Below, piece after piece: positions 23,849-35,999 of a DNA stretch of 64,000 nucleotides. Where the stretch lies: positions 1 to 64,000 of the forward strand of contig JAEBUN010000063.1 of assembly GCA_023014365.1 (NCBI GenBank). Direction: 5' to 3'. The position numbers and the translations under genes were made by a program. Each line of letters begins with the position of its first letter. Position 1 is the stretch's first letter. A model generated the notes under the pieces. That model was not told the DNA's origin. It saw only the letters and a list, made by a program, of their open reading frames with translations, and ran no database searches. The DNA comes from Lepiota brunneoincarnata (Eukaryota; Basidiomycota; Agaricomycetes; Agaricales; Agaricaceae).

Positions 23849-26374
23849 TTAAACGTTTCCAGCCCCTCTTCTTTCCGGATACCACTGCATTTTTGGAAAT
23901 TCTCGATTATCCCTGCTGCTCGGCAACGGCGGAGGCATGAACCCATCCCCCAAGTCGCCTTCACCTTTTTCCAAATCAGTATCGCTGGTCATCGTGATAC
24001 TTGATATGGTTGTATTGGCCCTGTAGGGCGGTCCTCTCTTTGGAATAATAGGAGCCGATGAACCGATGCTCGCGGTTTGCGCAAGAGCGTGTTCGCCTCG
24101 CAAGGATACAGCCCGCATCTCGAGATTCTCCAGGTTTTTCATCTTCCTCTCACCCATGACCCGTCCTCTCGTCATGGCATGGGGATCCTCGCCTTTGAGC
24201 ATACTGCTAAACCAGGTCCAAAACGACACAAGTGGACGGGCGACCCTAACCGCATGTCCACCAACGTACAGATTCCCAGCCGGTTGCGCCTGCGCTGTCA
24301 CATATGGCGGAAGATTCGCCATCCCCACCTTCACACCAATACTCTGCATCCTCGTGTTCGTATCCCTATCCATCAACATACAAGTGACTCCAATTCCATG
24401 AATCGCAAGGACGGCCATATCGTTGGGTTTACTTGTCACCAACGACTTGACAAGTACACCCGTGTGCAGGTCGATAAGAGTGACAGGATAGGGGTATGCT
24501 GCATCTCTCGACATTCCCGGGTCCATCATATGGCGAACACCATCATCCCATCTCGGGGTCATCTGCTCCGTTACCGAAGAACCCCATTCAATACCTCCCT
24601 TGAAGCTCGGATCCTGTGCCTGTAAGAACTTGAAGGGACTCGTTCCAGCAGTCTTGTAATCCTCGATAACGACCCATCGATCCTTCGTCACATAAATTGT
24701 CCCGACGATAAGTTGGAGTATCGCATAGAGGACACTCGCAACGTAAAAGAAAATCCCTCCCACACCACCGAGAACGGTACTCAGGATGAACCCAAGTATC
24801 ACAATAACGCTCCATGCAAGTCGTGCCCAGAACCTTAGACACTTCATCTCCCCCTGCCTTTCCAACGCACCAGAATCGCGTTGAAGCATATGATCGAGGG
24901 GAATGGTTTTCGTGTTCACAAGCGATAACACAGGGACAGTGGAGTTCGTGATCCTATCATGGAACTTGACAGGAATCCCTGTTGAAAGCGGTTCCAGTCG
25001 TTCCGAGCCTTCTTTCGGCGTGATCGGTTTTCCTTGGCACCACCCATATCCGTTTAAGGCGCCCGGTTCTGCGAGCCTACACACCGAAGCTAGCATCGCG
25101 GCATTGTAGAACCCCTGGTTCAACTCTAGCAACCAAACGAGGTCAGCCCAACCATCGAAACCGGTAAGATCTTCGATGTGGGCGCGTCGTGGGAGGAGAC
25201 CGTTTAATGCTTTGCCGAGGAGATTGTGGGAAGTAAGGGAATCGAGTTCTACGCGCCTGAGAGCCTCGAGAACGAAGGAGTGAATGATAGATTGCCATGT
25301 GGCGCCACTCGAATTGGTCATGATGGTATGAAGATGCCAGAGTTTCGCCTCTGCCGCGCGAGCCTGTATCTCTGTACGGAATTCATTCCCCGAAACTGAG
25401 GTGATAACGCTCCTGATCCCGGAACCACCTTCCTCGTCGTGAGTTCGTTTCATTTTGAAGACCTTTGTCGCATGTACGATTTCCGCAATTGCGAAGAGTC
25501 GACTCGCCCAAGGACACTCCACACCCGTATGGTTGCAATCCACAACATGACAGAATACCACCACTCGTTTCGCAGACCGGAAAATATCCGCCCATCGGCC
25601 CATCTCCATATCCCTCTGTTTCAGCTTCGCCGCCTCGCTTTTCACCTCGTCGTCCGATAAACAAAATTCATCCAACCAAAGATACTCAATCCCATCCGTT
25701 CTTCCCTTCAAATTCACTGTCGTCCGAGCTCTCGCGTATTCGTCCAACATCGCGCTCACGAGCTTTTTCCGATTCGCAAGACTGTAGTCCCCAGCTGGGA
25801 CACCAGGTTGTGGGTCGAGTTTACCTCGAGATTGGGTGAAGAGTTGTTCAGCGCTTTTTGTCGAATAGCCAATCGCGGTATACCCAGCGTCTTGGATCCT
25901 TCGGTTTACATCTTCGTATTGAACTTGTCTTTTTGCCACAATCTCTGCCCCACGAAATTGAACCTCCAACAACCACCGAGGCTCATATACAGAACCCTTC
26001 ACAGCATACTCCCCACTCTTTCCTTTTAGGTTCCCTGAAGAAGCGAGAAAGGCCTCCGGGGCCTGTGTCCACTCCCTCGGCCAGAATATTATTTGCCACC
26101 ACCGTCTAATCGTCTCTCCAGTCGTGGGAGGTAACCATATCCACGCAGGGGCAAGAAGTAGTGCGAATATGATTCGAAGAACGTTTGCTACGATGTGGAG
26201 AGGTCCACTTTTAGTAGAACTCGACCAGAACCAGAGTGGACCGCGGACACCGGGGTCTTCTTGAATGATACGACGAGGGCGAGAGTGGGTTTTGATTGTT
26301 GACCAAGCGTTAGCGAGGTTGAAGTTAGTGGATGGGAGGAGGGGGTCGGGTTGGAGTGTGGTCATGACGTTCAC
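23849..26374 (-). CDS. HET-like (heterokaryon-incompatibility type) membrane protein
   Basis: A single uninterrupted frame of 841 residues. A hydrophobic segment lies at about 59-82 (LHIVANVLRIIFALLLAPAW). A HET-like region runs from about 160 to 305: AGYTAIGYST sits where HET proteins have YxALSYxWG, GIEYLWLDEFCLSD sits where they have Y-x-WIDxxCIxQ, and WADIFRSAKRVVVFC matches their M-xxIYxxAxxVxV stretch. Two further hydrophobic segments at about 517-563 form a membrane hairpin, followed by a ~280-residue tail ending in low-complexity Ser/Pro. HET domains are TIR-like and drive nonself-triggered cell death in fungi. The match is to motif spacing only; the expected Trp-Gly after the first motif is absent, so it is HET-like and not a certain member. 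It lies between CHAT and HNH family genes. Confidence 0.6.
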   Translation of the reverse strand: MNVMTTLQPDPLLPSTNFNLANAWSTIKTHSRPRRIIQEDPGVRGPLWFWSSSTKSGPLHIVANVLRIIFALLLAPAWIWLPPTTGETIRRWWQIIFWPREWTQAPEAFLASSGNLKGKSGEYAVKGSVYEPRWLLEVQFRGAEIVAKRQVQYEDVNRRIQDAGYTAIGYSTKSAEQLFTQSRGKLDPQPGVPAGDYSLANRKKLVSAMLDEYARARTTVNLKGRTDGIEYLWLDEFCLSDDEVKSEAAKLKQRDMEMGRWADIFRSAKRVVVFCHVVDCNHTGVECPWASRLFAIAEIVHATKVFKMKRTHDEEGGSGIRSVITSVSGNEFRTEIQARAAEAKLWHLHTIMTNSSGATWQSIIHSFVLEALRRVELDSLTSHNLLGKALNGLLPRRAHIEDLTGFDGWADLVWLLELNQGFYNAAMLASVCRLAEPGALNGYGWCQGKPITPKEGSERLEPLSTGIPVKFHDRITNSTVPVLSLVNTKTIPLDHMLQRDSGALERQGEMKCLRFWARLAWSVIVILGFILSTVLGGVGGIFFYVASVLYAILQLIVGTIYVTKDRWVVIEDYKTAGTSPFKFLQAQDPSFKGGIEWGSSVTEQMTPRWDDGVRHMMDPGMSRDAAYPYPVTLIDLHTGVLVKSLVTSKPNDMAVLAIHGIGVTCMLMDRDTNTRMQSIGVKVGMANLPPYVTAQAQPAGNLYVGGHAVRVARPLVSFWTWFSSMLKGEDPHAMTRGRVMGERKMKNLENLEMRAVSLRGEHALAQTASIGSSAPIIPKRGPPYRANTTISSITMTSDTDLEKGEGDLGDGFMPPPLPSSRDNREFPKMQWYPERRGAGNV

Positions 26375-28372
26375 AATAGAATTAATGAGTGACTGAGTTA
26401 AAGTGTGGATGAACGAATAGAAATAGGTGAAAGTGCTAGGGTAGTTGAGTCACCAGTTGGGCCTGACAGGGAGGGAGATGCTTACTATTATGCTCTGCCG
26501 GAGAGATTTCAGCTTTGTAAAACAACCCCCTCGTTAAGTGTGCTTATATAGTGGTGCAGGGGGCTTAAATTGGCTAGACTACGATGAAGGATAGCGCCCG
26601 ATCCTGAGATAAGAAAGCAGTCAATGTGGGACCTGTCCCCGCTTAACTATAGAGCGACAAAAGGCGCTGTTCTCTCATCACTTTTTGAAAGCTGAGCTTC
26701 AAGAGCCCGCCATAAAGACACAGGTGTGTTGATTAATAAAGCCGCTCACTGTCGAGGTGAAGCTGACCTGGGAGAAGACTCGAAAGAATTGAGCAGAAGG
26801 AAGCCCCACAGCTAAACATAGCTGGGTTCACCGCGTCTTGATATGCATCAGGCATCGTGCAGCCAAGAAAACAGAGAAGATCTCGACATGTTAGTGTCAT
26901 TTCGGCGCTCTGTCAGTCGAGCGATCACATACCATGGATATGGATACGGAAACGATTGATATATTAATCTTGGGCGCGATAGATAGTAGAATTCCTGAGT
27001 ATACGTCAACTCACCTCAAACCACAGGGTTCATGATTTAGTTGAGGCGCCCTTCGATAATGGTCTATAGCCGTGTAATCTTCCTCTGCCGAATGGCTAAC
27101 TGGTATCCGGTGGCCATCGTGGAGAAAGGATGAAACGGGGTCGCTATCGAGCGCCGGACGTATCATTTCCGTGAGTGACCTCATCGTGACAGAGACAGCA
27201 GGCGTTGAAAGCCGGTGCTGGCGCCAAGTTCCCCGACCTTGCGAACTTCGGCACCTCCTAGCCTGCAACACCGATGATATCATGCTTCCAATCAACATCC
27301 AAAACCTTCTTTCGTCCACTCCACGCTTTTCAGCTTGCCGTAGCGCCGTTGTTGCTACAAAGACCCCAAACTAGTGCTGCGCTGTCATAAGTCCCCGTAA
27401 CAAATCGATTACACCCTCTCGCTGAGAGAGACACAAGAGGGGGTAGCAAGGATGTAAGGAACTTGAAGTGGTCGCTATGGTCGAATCATTCGAGCCAGAG
27501 TCGTAGAGTGTTGCATTGACCGTTCCGTCTGTGGACACGGCTAACCCATGGCGACCAGCCTAGCCGATACCTCTAACCTAACAAATATGTCACCAATGTC
27601 ACCGCCCTTCAATGTGTCAATATGGCACTACCACCATCAGACACCCACAATTACATCGACAGACTTTAGAATAGTCTGAATTCCAACCGTTACTGACGCC
27701 CAACGCCGCCGCCAATCCTGCGAACCCCACCATCTGCCATCAATCACCGGCAACCCCAAACTAACCATAACGAACACCGGCGGGTCCACCTCCTTCTCGC
27801 CTGCCCATATGGAACCCCTCCCTCCCTAGGCCTCCTCCCCTTTTTTTTCTGGTGCTTATTTGGTTTGTCCATCCTCTATCTGCTACAGTTTTACGCACCC
27901 CATTCACAACGGGTGTGCACACCCTCTAATCATTGTAATACCTAGATATCACTCTCGCACACACATCGATGATGGAGACTTTCGCCGGATCTCTTATCAG
28001 GGTCTTCGGCTTCGTCGATGATATCTCACTCTTTTCGTAGTATAATTCTCAATGAAGCTTGACCCAATCCAAGACCCTGTGTGATATCGACTTAAGCCTG
28101 GTAACATCGTGACATATGGTCAGCAATTAATGGCCGATTGGGATTATCGCCAATACGCAGCGCCTGACAAACAATGGATCGTGTTCATATGGGTGTGGTC
28201 GACGCACAAATGAAGGGAACGCATAGTACGTAGGGGAAAGCAATGTGAGTGATTACAAAACAATTTCGCTGTTCATTGAATTTGGGATGAGACTGGGAAG
28301 GTAGGGGGAGGCAGCTTCGACGATACAAGAACCAAAGCGGCCATCGTGTCGTGTCGTGCACAAACAGGAGAA
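26375..28372. other. Intergenic stretch without a recognised gene
   Basis: It is the upstream region of the HET-like gene and then the downstream region of the HNH gene. Open frames are below about 100 residues and match nothing recognised. The C-rich part (27660-27850) has no long frame. Confidence 0.4.
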
Positions 28373-29586
28373 TCAATAGCGCACCCTTCGACGTTTTGAA
28401 CCACTGTCTTCGCCTTGATAAACTGGAGAGATATCGCCATCACTGCTCGCTGGGAGCCGGTGCGGGCGCGGGCGCGGAGGAGTTACGTTGTCCCAGACAG
28501 CAGGAGCGACTCTTGGTTTTGGAGCTGGCCTCGGAGGTGTTTTATTCCAATCATCGGCAACAACAGGGGGCGACGGATTGAAGTTCCTGTCATCCATAGC
28601 GCCGGAGGGGATGGGACGAATCCAGGCAGTATATATCCGTGCAATTTTCTCCAGAATGGGGTGTTCTTGCACGAAGTCCAAGAGGTCCGCCGGGGGCAGA
28701 AGAGTTAACTTGCGACCGGCTTCAAAAATGACAAATTTCGGATGAAGATGGCTCGTCAATAAGGGCAGGTTCGGATATGGGTAGAGGTGAATGGTGAAAT
28801 TGTCAGGTGATGGTGTTTCATGATCAGGTGGGACGACGTCTTGATAAACAATCGGCATGTGTATCATCTTGTCGAGTATTGGAATAAGGCGGTATTTGAA
28901 TACCGTTTCCTAGACAAAAGACTTAGTTCACGGGTTAATTCGTTGAAACCGAGACATACCTCAAAGGTGGGAAAGCGTCCACGTTCCGCACATCTCTTGT
29001 TACCAACAACCGTGAGGGAGTCATAAAACTGTTCGACAACGTGTTCTTCCGGTACAAGCATCCAGGATAATTTATCGTGCAGGCTGAGCAGGTCCGCGCA
29101 GCCTTAATGCCAGGTTAGCTTCCCCCAATCCTGGTAGTATGCATGAGATAAACTTACATGGGAATATATTGTACCGCGTGTCTAGGTACAGCGTGTCATA
29201 TTCCATACCCCAATACCACTCAATGCTGGTGGGCTAGAGACCGTTCAAATACGCAAACGGCGGTATAGATATATGCATACCAAGTCCTTCCCTCTTGCTA
29301 ACCATCTCGGAACACAATGAGTGTACCCGACAGCGCGGTCTGGATGAAGATTTGTGACGAGACAGCGACCGCGACGTGGGTCAACCTGCTGGACCAGCGC
29401 TTTCGTTTCCTCGGATATGGGAGCAGGATAAATTTGAGAGGAAGACTTGGACTCTGCGTCTTTGTTGTCCTCGTTCTGTGGATGATAGTCGCTGTCCATG
29501 ATTGGGTGCTTAAACAAACGCTTGACCGCGTGGAGTTTGAACGTTTGAGCTCCGACCGATGCTTGACTCTTGAAATGCTCATTCCC
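28373..29586 (-). CDS. HNH-type nuclease-like protein, 5' exon not identified
   Basis: Four exons on the minus strand (29586-29281, 29233-29158, 29102-28960, 28909-28373) are joined by GT-AG introns of 47, 55 and 50 nt and stay in phase for 353 residues. Exon 1 carries RCLVTNLHPDRAVGYTHCVPRW, whose THCVPR is the first His motif of HNH folds. Exons 2-3 give DTRYNIFPCCADLLSLHDKL, the usual N and second H positions. The last exon has the family hallmark LPLLTSHLHPKFVIFEAGRK and a basic C-terminus (KRRRVRY) that could be a nuclear signal. An acceptor (ACTAATAG) precedes 29586, so at least one exon lies further upstream; I could not find the N-terminal domain seen at 62756-62992. Such proteins are common in Agaricomycetes; nuclease activity is not established. 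Confidence 0.72.
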
Positions 29587-30404
29587 CTATTAGTACAATG
29601 CTCGATATTGCTGAGCCCTTATGCTGCGAATAGTTACGGCGGAGAATGAAAGGCATACATTACAAACATATCAGGTACTTAGCACGTGTGATACTTGGAC
29701 CAACAGCAGGAGTTGCGGCTTTGGCATTCCCACTACGCCCGTATCGAGTATCTACAGTTGCACCGGGCATATCACGTCGTGTTATCTCGGGTTATGGAGT
29801 TTACGAGGGGCATTCCGTGGCTACTCGCGTGGGTCTACTTAGATGTAGATGGTAGCCTATAAATCACCTTCGTTCGGTAAGATCCCCATCATATAACCGT
29901 AAACATCTCGATTCTCGTTCATGTGCCGCGAGTCGGACAGAAATCCGGGTGATTTAATATTAGCCGTTAATTCACATGTACAACGGCCCAATGGCCGGAA
30001 ACCGCCCTAGTCACCCACGGATCTGCCTGCTGGTCGAACCAACGTGCGTGCTCCCCAGAATCAGTCCCGGGCGAGTAAAGAAGACCCTCTCAGGGCCCCG
30101 GTAGTTCCCCCGCATAAGGAACAAGCCTTTTCAATCTTCTGCGACTCACAGTACACTTCCAGAAACCTCGGGGTGGTCGGGTACCTCTTAATTTCGATTT
30201 TCATTGTCGGTCCTCGACCTGTGGGAGGTTTTCTATCTATTTTTCTTCCCACATGAGAGATGGATGTGGTCATAGGGCCTAGTGAGATCTTGATGGCCGG
30301 AAATAGCACGACAGACATGGGAAGCCCTCGCCAGCTTCTATTATACGGACTACCGTGTTGTGGCAACTTAAACCGCTCTATTCTGCGGTTCATAGCTAAA
30401 GAGG
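29587..30404. other. Stretch between divergent HNH and MFS genes
   Basis: It should hold the missing 5' exon of the HNH gene and both promoters. The minus-strand open frame 30393-30061 has no recognised family. Nothing can be assigned with confidence. Confidence 0.35.
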
Positions 30405-33040
30405 ATGCCGCCTACACTGAAGGAGCGTATACGGGGCGTGTCCTTGATATTCGCGTGCGTGCACCCAACTTTGGTTCCGATCAGCAGTATTAACATCCGT
30501 TATTAGTTGTGGCACAGCTCTATTCTCCGATGGTGAGGGACGTGGTTGAACGAAGAACTGGAGGTTGACGGGTTATCCGCAGGATATGCCAACGGCGTCA
30601 TCTCAAGCGGTGAGTGTATCGATGTTTGAGACGCAACAGTGCCGATGCTGATCTCCTACCAGTCAATATTTGTTCGTTTTCATTCTATTACGTGACAACA
30701 ACACGCCCACAAACCACCTCAACAGTGCTCACCCGCATCTATGGCTCTGATCGAATAGAAGCCCACAACTATGGTACCACCGTCAGGAGCCTGACATTCG
30801 CTGGTACAGTCGTTGGGATGATTCTCTTCGGTCCGTTACACTTGATCACACGAAGAGCACGACTTATATATCAAACAGGGTGGCTATCAGACAAGATGGG
30901 GAGGAAGTTTGGAATGGTGGGTTTTCTATTTGATTCCTCCAGCTTACTGATTTGTCTTCTAGATGAGCGCAACAGGGATCGTCGCCCTATTTTCTGGTAT
31001 CTCCGCTGCATCCAAGGGAACAAACGGAAGTCTCGGTGGAATGTTGTCAATGCTGAGCGCCATGCGGTATGCTTCGAATGGTCATCGCCTCGACCTCCCG
31101 TTTACCTCCTGTTCCGAGGTAGCTTCCTCCTTGGTATTGGAATAGGGGCTGAATACCCTTGTGGTTCCGTCTCCGCTGCTGAGCAATCTGAAGAACCCGG
31201 GATTAACAAGAAGGCTCAACATAGATGGCTCGCTCTTGCTACTGGTATAACCCTCACATATCACACATGCACTCTTGGATGTATCGTTGACCAGGCTATT
31301 AATCAGATTCGATGATTGACTTCGGCTTTGTCATAGCGGCGTTTGTCCCTCTTGTCCTATTCTGGATGTACGTCCATTCATTAATGATTTGCATCCAAAT
31401 TCAAGGTGATTTCCATGGATAGATTTGGAGAAGATCACCTCCGAGCAGTTTGGCGCCTTTCCTTAGGACTGGGCGTTGTACCGGCCCTTTTCGTCTTTCT
31501 CTGGCGTCTGAATATGGATGAACCTGAGCGTTACAAAAAGGACTCTATGAAGTATGCGAGGATCCCATACAAGTTGGTGTTCCGACGTTACTGGAAGTCA
31601 CTGACCGCTATATCTGTAATTTGGTGAGTACGGAGGGAATGTCCAAGCAGGCCTTCAGCTGACTCTAACGTAAAAAGGTTCCTTTATGACTTTATTGTGT
31701 GGGAAACCTCCCTGAGCCCTACTGACTATCCTTGATTTAAATTCTTACTTGCAGGTATCCAGTGAGCAGGCATCCTTTTCACTTCAACCCAAGCATTGAT
31801 TCGGCAACTCTGCAGTTTGGAATCTACTCCACAACAATCCTAGACAAGTATGTGGACTCCAGGCATGGGATGGGTCGTCTAAATCAGCAACAGTGTCACA
31901 GGCGGAACGAACTCTTTGGCGGTAATTTTCGGATGGAACGTTGTTATCAAGTGCGCCATTCTAAGTTATCTATCGTTTAGTGGATTAACAGGAGTAAACA
32001 TGTAAAGTCTATTTAATATGCCCGGTAGGATCCTCGTCATTCACATAGAGGACGTTCATCGACTCGAGGACTTACAGGGACTGTCGGAGGGGCTTTCATC
32101 CTCGATTACATTGGACCTAAGAATACTCTGGTAAGCACCGCCGACCACAGGTGCCAGGGGTCCCGGATGACGGAAATCCAGATCCTAGGCCTTGTTGTCC
32201 AATCTATCATTGGTTTCATCATGAGCGGACTCTACGTCCAGTCAGTCTCTCACCCCTAGAGTAACGTCGATATCGTACTGAAACAACACGCTCATGGACG
32301 ATAGGCTAACGAAGCACATCGCAGCTTTTGCAGTAAGTCCATCACCGCATAGGTAATCTGACACGCAGATACTCAGTGCTGATAGGTAGTCTACGGTATC
32401 TTCCTGTCTCTTGGAGAACTAGGCAAGTCAGCTACACGGACACGACTCAAGGCATGTTGACAGATCCCAGGCCCCGGTAACTGTACAATTGTTCTTGCGA
32501 GCAAAACAAGTGCCACTGCCGTACGGGGACAATTTTACGGCGTTGCTGCTGCAGTAGGGAAAGTTGGTGCATTCGTCGGCACTTGGGCATTCCCTCCTAT
32601 CATCGACGGCAAGTGCATCGATACAACCTTCTTTTCCGGCTGGATACTAGCGTTCTTTTCAGCCTTTGGAGGACCAAAGACGACGAGAGGCAATACAGGT
32701 CCTTTTTGGATCGGAAGTGGTGCGTTGAGGATGGGTCTGTCTGTAGAGCGAAACAGCTGAATCCATACCCCCAGGCCTTGCTCTTTTTAGTGCAATCATC
32801 ACGCTGCTTTTTGTGAAGCCGTTGACTAACGATGGGTTAGTCGAAGAAGACAGAGCTGTGAGTCAATCCCCGACCTAGATGACGGAGGAATTAATACTCC
32901 TGAAATTATAGTTTCGCGAGCATTTGGAAGCTAACGGCTATGACACGTCTGGAATGGGACTCGGAATGTTGGATAGTGCACGAGGGACGCAGGTTGATGT
33001 GACGACAGATAGGTCATCCGGAGAGAATGAGAAGGTTTAG
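30405..33040 (+). CDS. MFS permease, glycerophosphoinositol (GIT1)-like, copy 1
   Basis: I could read 22 exons, each GT-AG or GC-AG, that sum to 1452 nt and stay in phase from the ATG at 30405 to the TAG at 33040 (483 residues). Key segments are GTALFSDGYANGVIS (helix 1), GWLSDKMGRKFGM (the MFS loop 2-3 signature), FLLGIGIGAEYPCGS, MDEPERYKKDS, LYDFIVYPFGIYS, FVGTWAFPPIID and FVKPL. The pattern matches fungal glycerophosphodiester/phosphate-type transporters of the plasma membrane. Very short exons are present: 7 nt (31755-31761), 17 nt (32008-32024), 21 nt (31678-31698). Introns at 32423-32470 and 32609-32662 use GC donors. The N-terminus chosen (MPPTLKERIRGVS) is supported by the matching start of copy 2. 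It is convergent with copy 2, 236 bp apart. Confidence 0.82.
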
Positions 33041-33276
33041 CCGCGTGATGATGCTATGATAGCCTTTTCCTTCAGTGCCTCCGCACGTTTAACGATGAAC
33101 ATGTTTCCTCGACTCTCATACCTAGCCAAATACCACTGGCCTGCCTGGCAGTGGTGTGGTACTTCTCCCTGACACCTGGATTTGTCACGCTTTTCTTGAA
33201 CCTCTACCAATCAACCTGCTTTGGCACTGGGAACCTCACTTTATGATATATCCGGAATATTGTAATACGACAAAGC

Positions 33277-35999
33277 TCAAACTTTCTCTACCTTCTCCGA
33301 GGAATCGTCAACCTGTGTATCCTGGGATATCTCGGAACTATCGCCCAAGCCCATCAAGGAAGTATCGTACCCGTGAGCTTCAAGGTATTCGCGGAACTAA
33401 ACGCACATTAGTTAGTCCCATGGAAACGAAGGGATACTCGGTCTTTACTCACAGCTCGGTCTTCTTCTACTAAGCCATCGTTCGTTAGAGGGTGTACCCA
33501 GAAATAGGTAATCAGAGCGCAGAGAAGCGATAATCCTGATCGTTCATGTCAGTCCTGACCCTTTTCCCAAGGCACACCACCTATCATCACGACCTACCGC
33601 TTGCCACCCAGAAGGGTCCGGTGTTGCCCCTTGTTGTCTTGGGGCCTCCAAACGCTAGGAACATCAATCACCTCAGCACAAGTCTCAACGTAGCAAACTC
33701 CTTACCATCAATCATTGGGGGGAATGCTGAAAGGGAATTTATATGACCCATCGGGCCTGAGGCTTGCAGTGACACCACTCACCCCATGTGCCCACAAATG
33801 CACCAAGCTTTCCGACAGCAGCCGCCACACCGTAGTATTGCCCCCTGACAGCCGTTGAGCTGGTTTTTGCCGCGAGGACTATTGTACAATTTCCGGGACC
33901 TGGTCATCGTGAATTGTTAGATGCCTGGTTCCTTCTGGCGTTGTATGGTTTTGCCTACCGACAGAACCGAGGGAGAAGAAGATACCATATACGGCCTTAC
34001 AATGTGGAATCAGTATGGTTTGGTTCGGGGGAGCTATTAGGAACTATGTACGCACGGCAAATGCAGCTATATTCCTCGTCAGGCTACGGAGGTGAGATGA
34101 GTGGTTTTATGGCTTGTTTGCGCAAATGGGAAGCATACGGGATATAAAGCGAGGCCATAAGAAATCCAACGATCGCCTGGAGGACAAGTCCAAGGATCTA
34201 CGTATGAGTAAGCTCTGTGGCTCCCAGGTGGTTGCAAGTGTCGGGATCTCACTAGGGTGTTCTTTGGGCCGAGATAATCGAGGAAAAAGGCTCCGATAGT
34301 TGCGCCTGTGGAACTCGCGAGTGGGTAATTCGCGACCAACCGCTTGCCGGTGATTCTCACCAGGAACTTTGGAAAGGCTGTATAAATTCACAAAGTTCGG
34401 TGAGGAGCGTTCGTAACCTTGGTGGGATTGAGATGCACATACTTGATGACTGTGTTCCACCCAAAGATTTTGGATAGGGAATCAGATCCGCCGGTGATAC
34501 TGGTTCAGCAATTAGAGTTGGTTGATTACAACAAGGAAGGAGACGTGCTTATCCAGTATTGTCGACCCGTATACATTGAACTAAGGAGTTGAATCAATGG
34601 TGGGCGGCCAGGATCACAGCTCGGAGCCACTTACTGGATATCTAAAGAAAGGTTTTAGCTAATATTTTAGATGAGAAAATTCGAAGTGCTTACACGATGA
34701 AGTCGAAGAAAAACCTGCCAAGTCAATTAGACAACATTAAGGCCTTGGATCGATTACATTGTAGATCACGTACCAGACCGCTGACACCGCACTGAGCGAT
34801 ACCCAATAACGCTTGAACACTAGCTTATACGGAATCTTCACTCGTTTCATAGAGTCTTTTCTGTAACGCTCTGGTTCGACCATGTTTAATCTCCAGAGGA
34901 AAACAAGCGTGGCTGGGAATGCGCCCAAACCCAGAGTTAAACGCCAGACCGCTCGTAAGTGGTCCTCGCCAAATCTGTCCGTCCCACGTTCAGAGGGGTG
35001 TGGCACCAAGGAAATTAATGAGATCTTCCTACATCCAAAATAGGACGAGAGGCACAAACGCCGCGAAGACAAAACCCCAAGCCAGCATATTATCTGTATA
35101 CGAACCTACGTCAGCCATTCCATCAAATATGGGAAATTTTACTAGTAGCCAGAGCAACCCATCGATGCTGGGCGCGTCTACTGATACCCGGCTCCTCCGA
35201 TTGCTCTGCTGCTGCAACAGATCCACAGGGATATTCAGCACCGACTCCTATTCCGAGCAGGAAGCTGTCAAGAGGTCAGGCTAATAATTACGAATTTGTT
35301 GGGTAAAAACCGCACCGCATAACGCTCAACATTGCTAACGTTCCATTGAGACTTCCGTTCGCCCCTTTGGAAGCCGCTGAGAGGAGGGAAAAGACAACCA
35401 CAATAGCGGTGGCGCTCATCTACGACTCTGTGTTGGAAATGCTGTTAGAACTATGAAACGATACCCTAGCTCACCATCCCAAATTTCCTTCCTATCTTGT
35501 CGGAGAGCCAACCTGAATACGATCGGTGAGTACAAGTCACCTCGGTATTGACTTGAAGCTTCTCACCAAAGAGGAGCATTCCAACGATGGTACCGGCGAA
35601 TACACAGCTGCTTAGGATTGTGCTGAAGTGATTGGCTTGGATCTTTTCGGCGCCATAAATGCGAGTCAACACTAGCCCGGGTCGTCAGAACACAAAATGT
35701 TGGAATGAACACGATTCGGGCGTACAGGTGTTCACTGCGATTGACCTAAGTATCACCATTCACAGGGATAGTCAAGGGGAGCTACCCACCGCTCGTAATA
35801 CTGGTATTAGCGTAGCCTAAGTTTACTAAGCTCAGCGTTAGTGAGCGAATAGCATCGTCGGCACGAACCGTCGGAAAATAGAGCTGTGCCACAGCTGGAA
35901 CGAACAACGTCAGGAGCATGATACCTTCTTTCTCGTCAAGACTACCCACGCAAAGATTAAAGAAACGCCCCTGATTCGCTTCGTGAGGGTCGGAAACAT
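33277..35999 (-). CDS. MFS permease, glycerophosphoinositol (GIT1)-like, copy 2
   Basis: This inverted paralogue of 30405-33040 is read on the minus strand from ATG at 35999 (MFPTLTKRIRGVS) to TGA at 33277. The recognised exons carry GTALFSDGYANTSITS, GWLSDKIGRKFGM (about 35500), FLLGIGVGAEYPCGS (about 35235), FGEDHLRAVWRLTLG (about 34975), the 7-nt exon at 34635-34641, YLGPKNTL (about 34240), FVGTW (about 33785) and a complete C-terminus. One intron (34500-34548) has a GC donor. Unlike copy 1 it has an intron between GTW and the following AFPP. No disabling change was found, but I did not sum all exons. Role as for copy 1: transport of a glycerophosphodiester or phosphate-like solute, inferred from family. 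Confidence 0.78.

Noticed and set aside
29317..29649. Plus-strand frame of 110 residues that superficially resembles the HNH N-terminal domain
   Set aside because: It is antisense to exon 1 of the minus-strand HNH gene, which carries the real motif and splice sites.
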